Origin: Actinomycetota bacterium
GTDB taxonomy: Bacteria; Actinomycetota; Aquicultoria; SURF-47
Length of the DNA stretch: 33,306 nucleotides
NCBI GenBank assembly: GCA_003599235.1
Contig: QZJE01000012.1
Coordinates: 1 to 33,306 of the forward strand
Reading direction: 5' to 3'
Shown here: positions 1-8,427 of the stretch, piece by piece
Position numbering within the stretch: the stretch's first letter is position 1
Layout: each line of letters starts with the position of its first letter
Notes under the pieces: model-generated
Told to the model about the DNA's origin: nothing
Seen by the model: only the letters and a program-made list of their open reading frames with translations
The model's database searches: none
Position numbers and translations under genes: made by a program

Positions 1-195
1 AAGCTAAGACGGCTAGGTGACGAGATTCAAAAAACAAGGCGCCGTGTTAATGCCCTGGATTATATAGTTGTTCCTAGTTTAAAAGAGCAAGTAAAATACA
101 TTCAAAGTACTTTAGACGAAAGAGCCAGAGAAGAACATTTTCGTTTAAAAAAAGTCAAAAAATCACTAGAAGCTAAGAAGCAAAAAGCCCGCTAA
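1..195 (+). CDS. ntpD: V/A-type ATPase subunit D, C-terminal part (first of two copies)
   Basis: Frame 1 is open from the first base to TAA at 193-195 and gives 64 residues, the C-terminal part of a V-type ATPase central-stalk subunit D. The family's hallmark TRRRVNAL is present, followed by a basic, coiled-coil helix rich in Lys/Arg/Glu. Subunit D is the rotor shaft that passes torque between the A3B3 head and the membrane ring. A second, complete subunit D lies at 11567-12175. The two share TRRRVNAL but differ strongly after it, so this is the tail of a separate V-ATPase operon to the left of the window, not a local duplication of one gene. The 5' part is outside the window. Confidence 0.9.
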   Translation, partial: KLRRLGDEIQKTRRRVNALDYIVVPSLKEQVKYIQSTLDERAREEHFRLKKVKKSLEAKKQKAR

Positions 196-216
196 AGGGC
201 ATAGAAAGGAAGTATA

Positions 217-576
217 ATGAAATCAGGATTAAATGACGAAGATATTGGAATAAGGACATTTCAGATAAGGAAAGAAAAAGCAACTGAGCGGGCTGTTGAA
301 AAAACCCGGTATAGACTGGGAAAAGAATGGTCAAGCATTAGCAGCAACGATATCGACATTTTCAGCTGGGCACTAGGAGAAACATGGGCCATGATGGGTT
401 TTAGGGAATGGGACCAAATAATGTTCAGTTTTCTAGATCTTAGTACTGTTGAGAGAATAATTATTATTGGCAAGCAAGTATTAAACCATAAAAAACTAGG
501 AACCAAAGCCTTCCATGAGATACATGAGATTCTTAAAAGCCTAGAACCACCAGAAACAGAAGAGGAAGAGATTTAA
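217..576 (+). CDS. Hypothetical protein, 119 aa
   Basis: I do not recognise this family. The ATG at 217 is preceded by a good Shine-Dalgarno (GGAAG, about 6 bases upstream), and it lies 21 bases after the subunit D stop, so it is probably the last gene of the upstream V-ATPase operon. The product is soluble: no signal peptide or membrane helix is visible. It is rich in charged residues, with a central Trp/Met-rich stretch (around WALGETWAMMGFREW, residues 51-65) and an acidic tail ending in a Glu run. It meets the minus-strand permease gene end to end (stops one base apart). A regulatory or accessory role for the ATPase is possible from position only. Confidence 0.7.
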   Translation: MKSGLNDEDIGIRTFQIRKEKATERAVEKTRYRLGKEWSSISSNDIDIFSWALGETWAMMGFREWDQIMFSFLDLSTVERIIIIGKQVLNHKKLGTKAFHEIHEILKSLEPPETEEEEI

Positions 577-577
577 T

Positions 578-3100
578 CTACTCATAACTAAGCGCTTGCC
601 GTATTTTCATTTTAGTTGCTTCGACCGCTGGATAAGTAGCTGCCAACACTGATATTATTACCGAACCTATAAAAACATAGATAATGGGCTTTGCCGAGAA
701 GATATAGTCTACGGGATAACCTGAATCTAACCTTAAAGCCATAACCATCACCCTGGAAGCAAACACACCACCCAATATACCTACCAAGCAAGCACAAGTA
801 CCTACAAAGATAGCCTCCACTGTAATAATTTTATAAAGCTGCATTTTAGTAGTTCCTACTGAGCGCAATATTGCTATTTCTCTGACTCTCTCTATTATGT
901 TCATTACTAATGTGTTAATGAGACCTAGAAAAGCTACGATAAGCGATATCGCCACCAAAGCATTACTTAAGGAAAAGCTAACATCAACTTGTTTTCTAGC
1001 TTCCTTTTGTATAGCTTGACTGCCAAAAACTTGTAAGCCATATTTTTCACCAATTCTCTTTTTGATATCCCTTCTCACTTTAGCTATGCTAAAACCTTTT
1101 TTGACCTCTATATCAAAGCTGTCCACACCGGTATCTCCAAAATACTTTTCCAGGTTATCCCAGGTAATAAAAGCTGTTCCAGTTGCTGAAGAAAAATCGA
1201 TTCCCACTCCTACTACTTTGTACTTTTTAGCACCTTTAGCCGTTTTAATGTCTATATAGTCGCCAACATGCACTTTCTTGTTTTCTCTTAGCTGGGTAGA
1301 TATAATAGCAGCCCTGTCATTCGAATATAGTGCCTTATATGCCGCTTCCTTATTAGATTCAATAAATTTCATTTTAAAAATGTTCTTTATTTCTTTGCTA
1401 GCGGCTAAGACAGTAATATTTGTGCCTCCTGCTTTAGTATTAATAAACCTAACCGGTGCGATATAATCCACCCCCTCAACTTTGGCAATCTTATCTTTCA
1501 GGCTCAAAGGCATCGGTACCACTTTGCCGACTTGCATGCCCATGGCAATGCTGGGCCTGACAAAGATATCGATATCTAAAGCCCCTGTAATCCAGTCATC
1601 GATTGTTTTTTGAAAGCTGATGGTAGATATCTGGATAGCTACTGCCATGACAATGCCTACCATTAAAGCAGCAGCTGTTAGAGCACTCCGTACTTTTGCC
1701 CTTCTGAAATTTCTCATAGCTAAAAAAGAATGCATGCCAAAAAGAGGTTTAAGGATAAAGTTGATAGCTATACTTAGAGGGCCGATAACCTTTGGCAGAA
1801 TTAAGGTCATGCCAATTAATATAGCGAAAGTTCCGATTTCTAAAAAAAGGAACTTTTGATTATTAGCCACCGGATAATAAGTTATTATTACCCCTAAGAC
1901 AATTACAACAGCACCTATTATCCAAACATTTTTCTTATAAATTGTTTCCTCTTTAGCTTTGCTACTCCTAACCCCTACAGCTGGATGCACACTGCTGGCC
2001 CGATAGGCCGGATATAGGGCTGAGGCAAGACTAACAAAGAATCCCATGGTTAAAGCCTTGATGATTTCACTTCTGGCGATAGTTGACTGCCCTAAATATG
2101 AACGAGCAGCTCCGGCAAAAGAAACCATCATGGAGTTAGCTAAAAAGCCCCCGAGAATTATTCCTGATAAAGAACCCACCACTGCAATTATTGTAGCCTC
2201 GGCTAGTATCAACAATATTATTTGTTTTCTTGTAGCCCCTGCTAATCTCAGTATTGATAACTGAGACGTCCGCTCAGAGACACTCATAGAAAAAGTATTG
2301 AATATTAAATAAGAGCCGACAAAAATAGCAATTAAAGCAAAAAAGTTCATTCCCGATTTCAGCGCTTTTAGCAAAGACTCTGTATCTTTACTTCTAGCCT
2401 TTGGCCTTTGAATAGTATAGTTAGCACCAAAGGCTTTTGATAATTGTTTAGAAACAGAGGTGATTCTTCTAGCCTCAACTTCTAATTCTATTTTGTGAAT
2501 TTTATTTGCCAAATTAAAAACCTGCTGGCCATCAGCTAAATCGACATAGCCAACGGCTCCGTTTTCGGCTATTGCAGCCCCGGTTTTATTAAGTATTCCA
2601 CTGATTTTGAATTGATGAGTTGTAGAGCCGGTGACTATTTTAATTTTATCGCCAAGTTTATAACTGTTGTTGCCTGAAAACTCTTTAGTGATTAAGATAT
2701 CGTTCTTCTTTTTTAAAAAATAACCATCAGTAATGGAATACTGTCTAATTTTTCTATCAACTTCTTTATTAACTGCGCTAACGTAGAAAGGAATTCTCTT
2801 TTTTGACTTTATTGCGAAGGTATAAAAGCTAATACTTTCAGCGGTCTTAATTATTCCTTTAATATTCTTGGTTTTATTAATCAGGCTTTCATTAAAACCA
2901 GCAGGGCTATCGTTAGTTATCTCTAAGTTTGCCTTGCCGCTTACTGTCTCTACAAGATCTTCGTAGCTTCTAATAGTGCTTTGGCTAGCAGCACTAACAG
3001 CTAAAATAGCAGCTACCCCTAATACAACCCCTAGCAGGGTTAGAAGAGTCCTTATCTTTCTTTTGGCTAGATTACGGATGCCGATTTTAAAGTAAAACAG
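578..3100 (-). CDS. MacB/LolC-type FtsX-like ABC permease, two modules, 840 aa, CTG start
   Basis: Membrane part of an ABC exporter, encoded right after its ATPase. Reading the minus strand, the frame is open from just after the ATPase stop (3101) to TAG at 578. There is no in-frame ATG, GTG or TTG until TTG at 2512, but the 196 codons before that TTG are clearly coding: an N-terminal basic segment, a first membrane helix (about residues 18-38) and a typical MacB-like extracytoplasmic domain (about 40-240). Two FtsX modules follow, at about 245-375 and 450-840, each with the usual helix groups and the second ending in a P-A-x-x-A type motif. The best start is CTG at 3098-3100, with GGAG at 3110-3113 and a 9-base spacer. 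Such permeases move lipoproteins, peptides or drugs across or out of the membrane; the substrate here is unknown. Confidence 0.85.
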   Translation of the reverse strand: MFYFKIGIRNLAKRKIRTLLTLLGVVLGVAAILAVSAASQSTIRSYEDLVETVSGKANLEITNDSPAGFNESLINKTKNIKGIIKTAESISFYTFAIKSKKRIPFYVSAVNKEVDRKIRQYSITDGYFLKKKNDILITKEFSGNNSYKLGDKIKIVTGSTTHQFKISGILNKTGAAIAENGAVGYVDLADGQQVFNLANKIHKIELEVEARRITSVSKQLSKAFGANYTIQRPKARSKDTESLLKALKSGMNFFALIAIFVGSYLIFNTFSMSVSERTSQLSILRLAGATRKQIILLILAEATIIAVVGSLSGIILGGFLANSMMVSFAGAARSYLGQSTIARSEIIKALTMGFFVSLASALYPAYRASSVHPAVGVRSSKAKEETIYKKNVWIIGAVVIVLGVIITYYPVANNQKFLFLEIGTFAILIGMTLILPKVIGPLSIAINFILKPLFGMHSFLAMRNFRRAKVRSALTAAALMVGIVMAVAIQISTISFQKTIDDWITGALDIDIFVRPSIAMGMQVGKVVPMPLSLKDKIAKVEGVDYIAPVRFINTKAGGTNITVLAASKEIKNIFKMKFIESNKEAAYKALYSNDRAAIISTQLRENKKVHVGDYIDIKTAKGAKKYKVVGVGIDFSSATGTAFITWDNLEKYFGDTGVDSFDIEVKKGFSIAKVRRDIKKRIGEKYGLQVFGSQAIQKEARKQVDVSFSLSNALVAISLIVAFLGLINTLVMNIIERVREIAILRSVGTTKMQLYKIITVEAIFVGTCACLVGILGGVFASRVMVMALRLDSGYPVDYIFSAKPIIYVFIGSVIISVLAATYPAVEATKMKIRQALSYE

Positions 3101-3835
3101 TTAAAGTTTCTCCAACTTTGCCACTACTGCAACCAGTTTATCTTTCATATCAAGTACTAGCTCGTCAGCTTTTCTTCCGTCTTTTAGTATTATCAAGCGG
3201 TCAGCATAAGTTGCCGCTTTTGGGTCATGAGTAACCATAATAATAGTCTGCTTATACTTATCAGATAGCTGTTTTAATAACTCTAGGATTTGAGTACCGG
3301 TTTTAGAATCTAGGTTTCCGGTTGGCTCATCAGCTAGGATTACCTGCGGCTCGGTAATTAAAGCCCTGGCAATGGCTACCCTTTGGGCTTCCCCGCCGCT
3401 TATCTCGTCTGCAAAGTGATTACGTCTTTTACTTAAGCCCACTTGGCTTAAGACTTCTTCCAATTTGTCTTTATATTTTGATTTAGCCACTGAAGCAATG
3501 ATTAAAGGAAGAGCAATGTTTTCTTCAACAGTTAAAATCGGTAGTATATTAAAGGATTGGAAGATAAATCCTATTTTTAATCTTCTAAAAAGAGTTAGCT
3601 TTTTGTCAGATAGGTTTGATATGTTGGAACCATCGATTTCAACCGTTCCCGATGAAGGGTTATCAAGGCCACCAAGCAGATGAAGTAAGGTAGACTTGCC
3701 GGAGCCACTTTGCCCCATGATAGCTAAAAACTCAGCCTTGGCTACATCTATGGACAGATTGGTTAAGGCCTTAACCGAAACTTCACCTAATCCATAGACT
3801 TTAGACAGAGAATCTGCCTTAACAGAGGCTTTCAA
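3101..3835 (-). CDS. ABC transporter ATP-binding protein (LolD/MacB family)
   Basis: ATPase of the exporter whose permease follows. All motifs are present: Walker [10 protein letters not shown] (about residues 41-49 from the chosen start), signature [15 protein letters not shown], Walker [14 protein letters not shown] and the switch histidine VTHDP. Both the NLDS D-loop and the signature fit the LolD/MacB/SalX group. The frame could begin as far up as TTG at 3877, but TTG at 3835 has an AAAGGAG Shine-Dalgarno with a 5-base spacer, and the preceding 14 codons look unlike the family, so I chose 3835 (244 aa). The TAA stop is directly followed, in the same frame, by the permease CTG codon. The fused MacB protein has the same domain order. 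Confidence 0.9.
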   Translation of the reverse strand: MKASVKADSLSKVYGLGEVSVKALTNLSIDVAKAEFLAIMGQSGSGKSTLLHLLGGLDNPSSGTVEIDGSNISNLSDKKLTLFRRLKIGFIFQSFNILPILTVEENIALPLIIASVAKSKYKDKLEEVLSQVGLSKRRNHFADEISGGEAQRVAIARALITEPQVILADEPTGNLDSKTGTQILELLKQLSDKYKQTIIMVTHDPKAATYADRLIILKDGRKADELVLDMKDKLVAVVAKLEKL

Positions 3836-3946
3836 ATAATCTCCTTTTGTCACCTCCATCATACCAGCTAAATCCAAGGACTTCTAAGTTGTTTTTTAGC
3901 CCTTTTGCAGGTATTATTCTAGTAATATTTTTTCTACTAACTATTT

Positions 3947-3952
3947 AAGGAG
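3947..3952 (+). promoter_or_regulatory. Shine-Dalgarno site of the V-ATPase operon's first gene
   Basis: AAGGAG overlaps the in-frame TAA at 3946-3948 that limits the first V-ATPase gene on its 5' side. It lies 5 bases before ATC at 3958, 2 before ATA at 3955 and 14 before CTG at 3967, so spacing favours ATC. The divergent exporter genes begin on the other side, so the 3836-3946 interval must hold both promoters. I see no clear -35/-10 pair there. Confidence 0.55.
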
Positions 3953-3957
3953 TAATA

Positions 3958-4272
3958 ATCGAAAGTCTGAAATTAATTGAACAATGCGAACGCGATGCAA
4001 ACCTAATTATTGAGGAAGCTATCACTAAAAGCCACCAGATAATAGATACTGCCAAAAAAAAGGCTTCTTCTAACCTGCAAAAGGAAGAAGAAAAAACCCT
4101 AAAACTATTAAGTGAAGAAGCAGCAAATAAGGAAAAGGAAATCGCCAAAAAAGCACAAAAAATAAGACAGGATGCTAAGAAAGAAGCCGCTACCCTACGA
4201 AAGACAACAACTCCTAATATCGAGCAAGCTGCTAAAGAGGCTCTTAGGGAAATATTAAACTTATGGCAGTAG
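3958..4272 (+). CDS. ntpF: V/A-type ATPase peripheral stalk subunit (NtpF / subunit G/H), ATC start
   Basis: First gene of the V-ATPase operon. The frame from 3949 to TAG at 4270-4272 encodes about 104 residues, nearly all charged or Ala/Leu heptad-like sequence. This is a single long coiled coil, typical of the peripheral stalk subunit that pairs with subunit E to hold the head still. The codons contain no ATG, GTG or TTG at all, so automated callers will miss it. ATC at 3958, 5 bases after AAGGAG, places the usual ESL-type N terminus at residue 2. Length (about 100-110 in the family), first position before ntpI and the 10-base overlap with ntpI all support a working gene. A sequencing error at the start codon is the main alternative. 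Confidence 0.8.
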   Translation: MESLKLIEQCERDANLIIEEAITKSHQIIDTAKKKASSNLQKEEEKTLKLLSEEAANKEKEIAKKAQKIRQDAKKEAATLRKTTTPNIEQAAKEALREILNLWQ

Positions 4273-6233
4273 CCAAAATGCTACACTTAAGGATAATTAC
4301 CCATAATTCTCTTAAGGCTAAGCTTCTTCTTAGGCTACAAGATAAGGGATTAATCCAAATAGAAACTAAGCAAATAGAAACCACCTCTAACCAAGAAACC
4401 CTTCAGGAATTAACCGATAAATTAGCCCAAATTAATTCAGCTATTGATTTTCTGAGCAATCACAAAAAAGAAAAGAAGGGTTTTTTAAGCTCGATTATCC
4501 CTAGCAAAATAAAAGTGGATAAAGATTATTTTTATAATATCGAGAATGAAATCGCCTTAAATGAGCTTATTGCCTCTATAAGCCAGCTAGAAGTTGATTA
4601 TCATCATACTAACGGAAAAATACAAGAGCATCTTAACACTGAGGCAGAGCTTAAACCGTGGAAAAAGCTTGATTATATAGTGCATAGTAATTTATCTCAC
4701 ACAGAGATTGTTCCCGGTCATATTAGTCATACAAAAACAGGTAATCTTATTAAAGCATTAAATCAAACCACTAAATATTACCATCTCGATGAGATATCAA
4801 CCGATCAGAAGTATAGCTATCTAGTCCTTTATTACCATAAAAACGTAAAAGAAAAGATACTGCCTGTTTTATCTAAGCAAAAATTTTGCACTGTTTTCCT
4901 CCCAAGTGATATACCCCCTGCTAGCTTTTATGATAATGCAGTAGCCAGATTGCTTAAGTTAAAATCACACAAACAGCAACTAAACGACAAAATTATCAAG
5001 TCATATAGCCTAAGTAAGGAACTGCTTATTGCCAAAAACTATATCGAAAATCAAATAAATAAATTATCTGTGGAAGGCAAACTAAAAAACACAAAACATA
5101 CAGTCCTATTTGAGGGTTGGCTGCCAGAAAAAAATAAAGCAAAATTAGAAAAACTTTTAGCTGATATGGGTAAAGAAATCGAGTGGTCTTTTAGCCAACC
5201 AGGGAAAAGCGATAAGGTACCGATTGTCCTTGACAATCCTAAGTGGCTTAAACCTTTGGAAGTAGTTACAACACTCTACGGCTACCCAAGCTACTGGGAA
5301 AAAGACCCTACCCCCCACCTGGCCTTTTTCTTCCTGCTGTTTTTTGGAATTGCTATTGGCGACGTCGGCTACGGTATTGTTATCTCTTTAGCTGCTTGGG
5401 CTTTAATGAAAAAACTCGATGTAGGCCAGAAAGGAAGGGACTTTTTAAAGCTCTTTATATATGGAGGTATTGCCTGTATTCCGGCAGGGATTTTAACCGG
5501 AAGCTGGTTTGCTATCGATATGGCTATTCTGCCACCATTTCTTAAAAACTTGGCTGTAGTCGATCCCATGAACAATCCGATGCCGTTCTTGATTTTTTGT
5601 TTAGCCCTAGGCTTTATTCATCTTTACTGGGGAGTAATTGTTGCCTTGCTTGACGGATTTAGAAATAGCCCGCTAAACAGTCTAATGGAAAATGTACCTG
5701 TGCTGGTATTTCTACCGGGGTTTGCTTTGGTGATTATTTTAGCCTTTTATTCATCTTTTGGCATTACGGTAAGCTGGTCGCCTTATGCAAAATGGCTGGC
5801 ACTGGTAGGCGCTGCCTTGATTGTGATATTTACCAACCACCAGGGAAAAAACATATTCAGTAAAATTGGCGGCGGTTTATATAATCTATACGGCATGAGT
5901 GGTTATATCGGTGATATAATATCTTATTCAAGGCTTATGGCTCTAGGGCTTGCTACCTTTTTAATCGGACAAGCTATTAATATTATTGCCAGAATGGCTC
6001 CTTCAATTTTTATTCAGGTTTTAGGACAGAAGGCCGGCTTAATAATTGGAGTGATAGCTGCTATTCTTATAATTGTAGTAGGTCATGTATTCAATATTGT
6101 TATCAACTTAATTAGTGCTTTTATCCATCCGGCCAGATTGCAATACGTGGAGTTTTTCACCAAGTTTTTTAGGGGCGGAGGATCTAAGTTTGAACCATTT
6201 TCCATAAAAAGCAAGGAATTAAATATTACTTAG
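4263..6233 (+). CDS. ntpI: V/A-type ATPase subunit I (membrane stator)
   Basis: Subunit I (subunit a homologue) carries the ion half-channels and anchors the peripheral stalks. The 656 residues divide into a soluble N-terminal half with helical stalk-like regions (about 1-350) and a membrane half with roughly eight hydrophobic segments beginning near residue 360 (FFLLFFGIAIGDVGYG). The conserved segment ISYSRLMALGLATFLIG lies near residues 560-575, with an arginine in the right region to face the ring. The length matches the family (about 640-660). The ATG overlaps the last codons of ntpF, and ntpK begins 8 bases after the stop behind an AGGAGG-like site, so the genes are translationally linked. 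Confidence 0.95.
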   Translation: MAVAKMLHLRIITHNSLKAKLLLRLQDKGLIQIETKQIETTSNQETLQELTDKLAQINSAIDFLSNHKKEKKGFLSSIIPSKIKVDKDYFYNIENEIALNELIASISQLEVDYHHTNGKIQEHLNTEAELKPWKKLDYIVHSNLSHTEIVPGHISHTKTGNLIKALNQTTKYYHLDEISTDQKYSYLVLYYHKNVKEKILPVLSKQKFCTVFLPSDIPPASFYDNAVARLLKLKSHKQQLNDKIIKSYSLSKELLIAKNYIENQINKLSVEGKLKNTKHTVLFEGWLPEKNKAKLEKLLADMGKEIEWSFSQPGKSDKVPIVLDNPKWLKPLEVVTTLYGYPSYWEKDPTPHLAFFFLLFFGIAIGDVGYGIVISLAAWALMKKLDVGQKGRDFLKLFIYGGIACIPAGILTGSWFAIDMAILPPFLKNLAVVDPMNNPMPFLIFCLALGFIHLYWGVIVALLDGFRNSPLNSLMENVPVLVFLPGFALVIILAFYSSFGITVSWSPYAKWLALVGAALIVIFTNHQGKNIFSKIGGGLYNLYGMSGYIGDIISYSRLMALGLATFLIGQAINIIARMAPSIFIQVLGQKAGLIIGVIAAILIIVVGHVFNIVINLISAFIHPARLQYVEFFTKFFRGGGSKFEPFSIKSKELNIT

Positions 6234-6241
6234 GAGGATAT

Positions 6242-6739
6242 ATGAGTAGTAGTGCGACAGCTTTGGGTTTAACCGGATACCACTGGTCATTATTTGGGGC
6301 AGGATTAGCTGCAATTTTAGCCGGTATCGGCTCTTGTATCGGAATTACAATTGCCGCTAAATTGAGTGCGGGAGTGCTTAGTGAGGAACCCGAAAAATTT
6401 GGAGGGCTACTTGTTCTAGCAGCTCTTCCGGGAACTCAAGGCATCTATGGCTTTATCACCGCCATTATGGTAGTAGTCCTTTTTGGCTTACTGCAAAAAA
6501 CGGCTATTCCTCTAGCCGTGGGAAGCCGTATTTTCATTGCCACCTTGCCTGTAACCATTAATTGCTTTGTCTCGGCTATTTATCAAGGCATAGTATCAGG
6601 TGCCGGAGTTAAAGCTGTAGCTAAAAAAGAAGATGTAGCAGGAAAAGCAATTGTTTTACCAGCCTTAGTTGAAACTTACGCTGTATTGTCACTTATCGCT
6701 ACCATCTTTATGTTGTTAGCCGTAAGAGCAAACATATAA
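6242..6739 (+). CDS. ntpK: V/A-type ATPase subunit K (membrane rotor ring), sodium-type site
   Basis: Proteolipid of the rotor ring, 165 residues with four membrane helices in two hairpins, the length of the Enterococcus hirae NtpK type. The residues that bind Na+ in that protein (Leu61, Thr64, Gln65, Tyr68, Gln110, Glu139) line up with Leu62, Thr65, Gln66 and Tyr69 (LPGTQGIYG), Gln115 (YQG) and Glu144 (VETYA). The match is from memory of that family, not from an alignment, but the motif strings are distinctive. Start ATG follows AGGAGGAT. Only the second hairpin has the carboxylate, as in V-type rings. The predicted coupling ion is therefore sodium. Confidence 0.95.
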   Translation: MSSSATALGLTGYHWSLFGAGLAAILAGIGSCIGITIAAKLSAGVLSEEPEKFGGLLVLAALPGTQGIYGFITAIMVVVLFGLLQKTAIPLAVGSRIFIATLPVTINCFVSAIYQGIVSGAGVKAVAKKEDVAGKAIVLPALVETYAVLSLIATIFMLLAVRANI

Positions 6740-6774
6740 AGCAGTAAATGGTAAGTAGGGAGTAGGTTGTAGTT

Positions 6775-7350
6775 ATGGCTATTGGAAACATTGTCGACAA
6801 AATAACAAAAGATGCTAAAAAAGAGGCAGCCCGGATTATTAAAGTGGCTGAAGATGAAGCTGCTTTAATCATCAAGCAAGCTAAGGAAAAAAGCTCGCAA
6901 AAAAAGAAAGCTCTGTGTCTTGAAGCCAATGCGAAGATTAACTTAACAGAGAACAAAGAGTTAGTCGAAGCCAGGCTGGAAGCTAAGAATATTATTTTAG
7001 AAGAAAAACAGCAACTGATTGCTGATGTTTTTGAAAAAATGTTGTCAAGCCTTAAATCAATTAAGCAGACAGAATATACTTCATTGCTTAAAAAAATCTT
7101 AAGCAAGCTTAAAGACAAAAAAGCTGAAGTAATTTTTTCCAACAAAGACCAAGACGTAGGCAGAGAAATAATTAAGGGATTAAGTGGTAATCTTAGTTTA
7201 TCAACAGAGAAGAGAGATACAAGCGGCGGCTTTATCTTAAAAGAGGGCAAAATTGAAACTAATTACACCCTTTTAGGCTTAATAAATAGTCAAAGGGAAA
7301 AATTAGAGCCAAAAGTTGCAAATACTCTTTTTAATAAGAAAGATAAATAA
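6775..7350 (+). CDS. ntpE: V/A-type ATPase subunit E (peripheral stalk)
   Basis: A 191-residue protein whose N-terminal half is one charged helix (KITKDAKKEAARIIKVAED and onward to about residue 90) and whose C-terminal half is globular. It ends with the family segment around GGFILKEGKIETNYTL, close to the usual GGVVVxSxDGxIxxDNTL pattern. Subunit E pairs with NtpF to form the peripheral stalks. The 35 bases before the ATG carry a G/T-rich string resembling repeats seen elsewhere in the window, which may double as the ribosome site. The final A of the TAA stop is the first base of the ntpC ATG. Confidence 0.93.
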   Translation: MAIGNIVDKITKDAKKEAARIIKVAEDEAALIIKQAKEKSSQKKKALCLEANAKINLTENKELVEARLEAKNIILEEKQQLIADVFEKMLSSLKSIKQTEYTSLLKKILSKLKDKKAEVIFSNKDQDVGREIIKGLSGNLSLSTEKRDTSGGFILKEGKIETNYTLLGLINSQREKLEPKVANTLFNKKDK

Positions 7351-8123
7351 TGGGACTTGTAAAAAAGTATCATCTTGACATTGTTAAACATGCTTTCTCC
7401 TCAGGCCAGCTAGCTACTATGGAAAAAAGGCTGCTTACCAAAAATGTCTTCCTTCGCCTGCTGGATGCAAGAGACTTTGCTTCTGCTATTTTAGTTTTAG
7501 AAGAAACAGATTACGGTAATCATTTTTATGGAATTGATACTTTAGGCGGCATCGAGGCTGCCCTTAAGCTTGCTTTAGACGATACTTTCCGTCTACTTAA
7601 AGAGATAGCCGAGGATAATAAATTGGTTACTTTTTTTGAGCTTAAATGGGGCTATCAAAGCCTTGATGAAACCCATTTTTATCAACTATTATCAATTGCC
7701 AAAACGATAAAAAACGATTTCTTAGCTGAGTTGGTCAAATCCTTAATAGACTTGGCTAACATCAAAATAGTCCTAAGAGGCGGAAAAGACTTAATTGATG
7801 GCGGGTTTTTGCCTTTAGAAAACTTAGTAGTACCTAAAGAAGAATTATCCTTATTTTTAGCAAGCAGCCGTTATGTCCAAGTGTACATGGCTTTAATTGA
7901 TGACCAAAAAATCAACTTGATCAATTTCGAAAAAGCAGCCGATGAATATATCGCTGATTTAGTTGAAAAAACGAAATATGAAATTGCCGGCCCTCAAAAT
8001 ATCGTTTCTTATTTTCTAATAAAAGAACTAGAAATTAAGACTCTAAGACTAATTCTTATTAGTAAATACAGACAGATGCAAATTAAAGAAATAAAAAAAA
8101 GGATCATTGGAAAATATGTCTAA
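7350..8123 (+). CDS. ntpC: V/A-type ATPase subunit C (rotor-ring adaptor), short form
   Basis: Subunit C (subunit d homologue) is the funnel that links the central stalk to the membrane ring. The N terminus has the family's A-x-x-x-x-L-L-T-K-x-x-F-x-x-L pattern (LATMEKRLLTKNVFLRLL). Later parts include the segment around LIDLANIKIVLRGG and a C-terminal stretch EIAGPQNIVSYFLIKELEIKTLR that matches the usual P-x-x-Y-xxxKxxExxxLR ending. At 257 residues it is about 70 shorter than the usual 320-350, so internal helices are reduced, but both ends are intact. It overlaps ntpE by 1 base and ntpG by 8 bases. Confidence 0.9.
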   Translation: MGLVKKYHLDIVKHAFSSGQLATMEKRLLTKNVFLRLLDARDFASAILVLEETDYGNHFYGIDTLGGIEAALKLALDDTFRLLKEIAEDNKLVTFFELKWGYQSLDETHFYQLLSIAKTIKNDFLAELVKSLIDLANIKIVLRGGKDLIDGGFLPLENLVVPKEELSLFLASSRYVQVYMALIDDQKINLINFEKAADEYIADLVEKTKYEIAGPQNIVSYFLIKELEIKTLRLILISKYRQMQIKEIKKRIIGKYV

Positions 8124-8427
8124 ATTAGCAGTGATTGGCGATAACCAAACTTGCTTGGGATTTAGTAGCACTGGAGCACACGTCTTGCCTTTTGACAAAG
8201 AAAACAGCAAGGCCTCAGTTATTGCAAAAATAAAAGAGGGAGATTATGCAGTAGTTTTAGTTACAGAAGATGCCTACCAAAAACTCAGACCAGAAATAGA
8301 GTTATTCGACTCAGAGTTCTTGCCCTCTATTATGATAATCCCCTCCCCTCAAGGCAAACAACTGGGATTAGCCGACGAGCATGTAAATGAGATTGTTAAG
8401 AAAGCAGTGGGGATAAGCATTGAATAA
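8116..8427 (+). CDS. ntpG: V/A-type ATPase subunit F (central stalk, NtpG)
   Basis: A 103-residue Rossmann-like central-stalk subunit that binds subunit D. The N terminus KLAVIGDNQTCLGF and the later VLVTEDAYQKL and PSIMIIPSPQG segments follow the usual family pattern (xIAVIGDxDTVxGF, ILITxxIA, PxIVxIPS). I chose ATG at 8116 over TTG at 8107 because the family begins two or three residues before the first beta strand. It overlaps ntpC (by 8 bases) and ntpA (TTG at 8420, by 8 bases), in keeping with a tightly coupled operon. Confidence 0.93.
   Translation: MSKLAVIGDNQTCLGFSSTGAHVLPFDKENSKASVIAKIKEGDYAVVLVTEDAYQKLRPEIELFDSEFLPSIMIIPSPQGKQLGLADEHVNEIVKKAVGISIE

Noticed and set aside
6708..7250. 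Long minus-strand frame (180 codons) opposite ntpE
   Set aside because: Shadow of ntpE, whose Lys/Glu/Ala-rich codons leave the other strand open; composition is Ser/Leu/Phe-rich with no family and no ribosome site.
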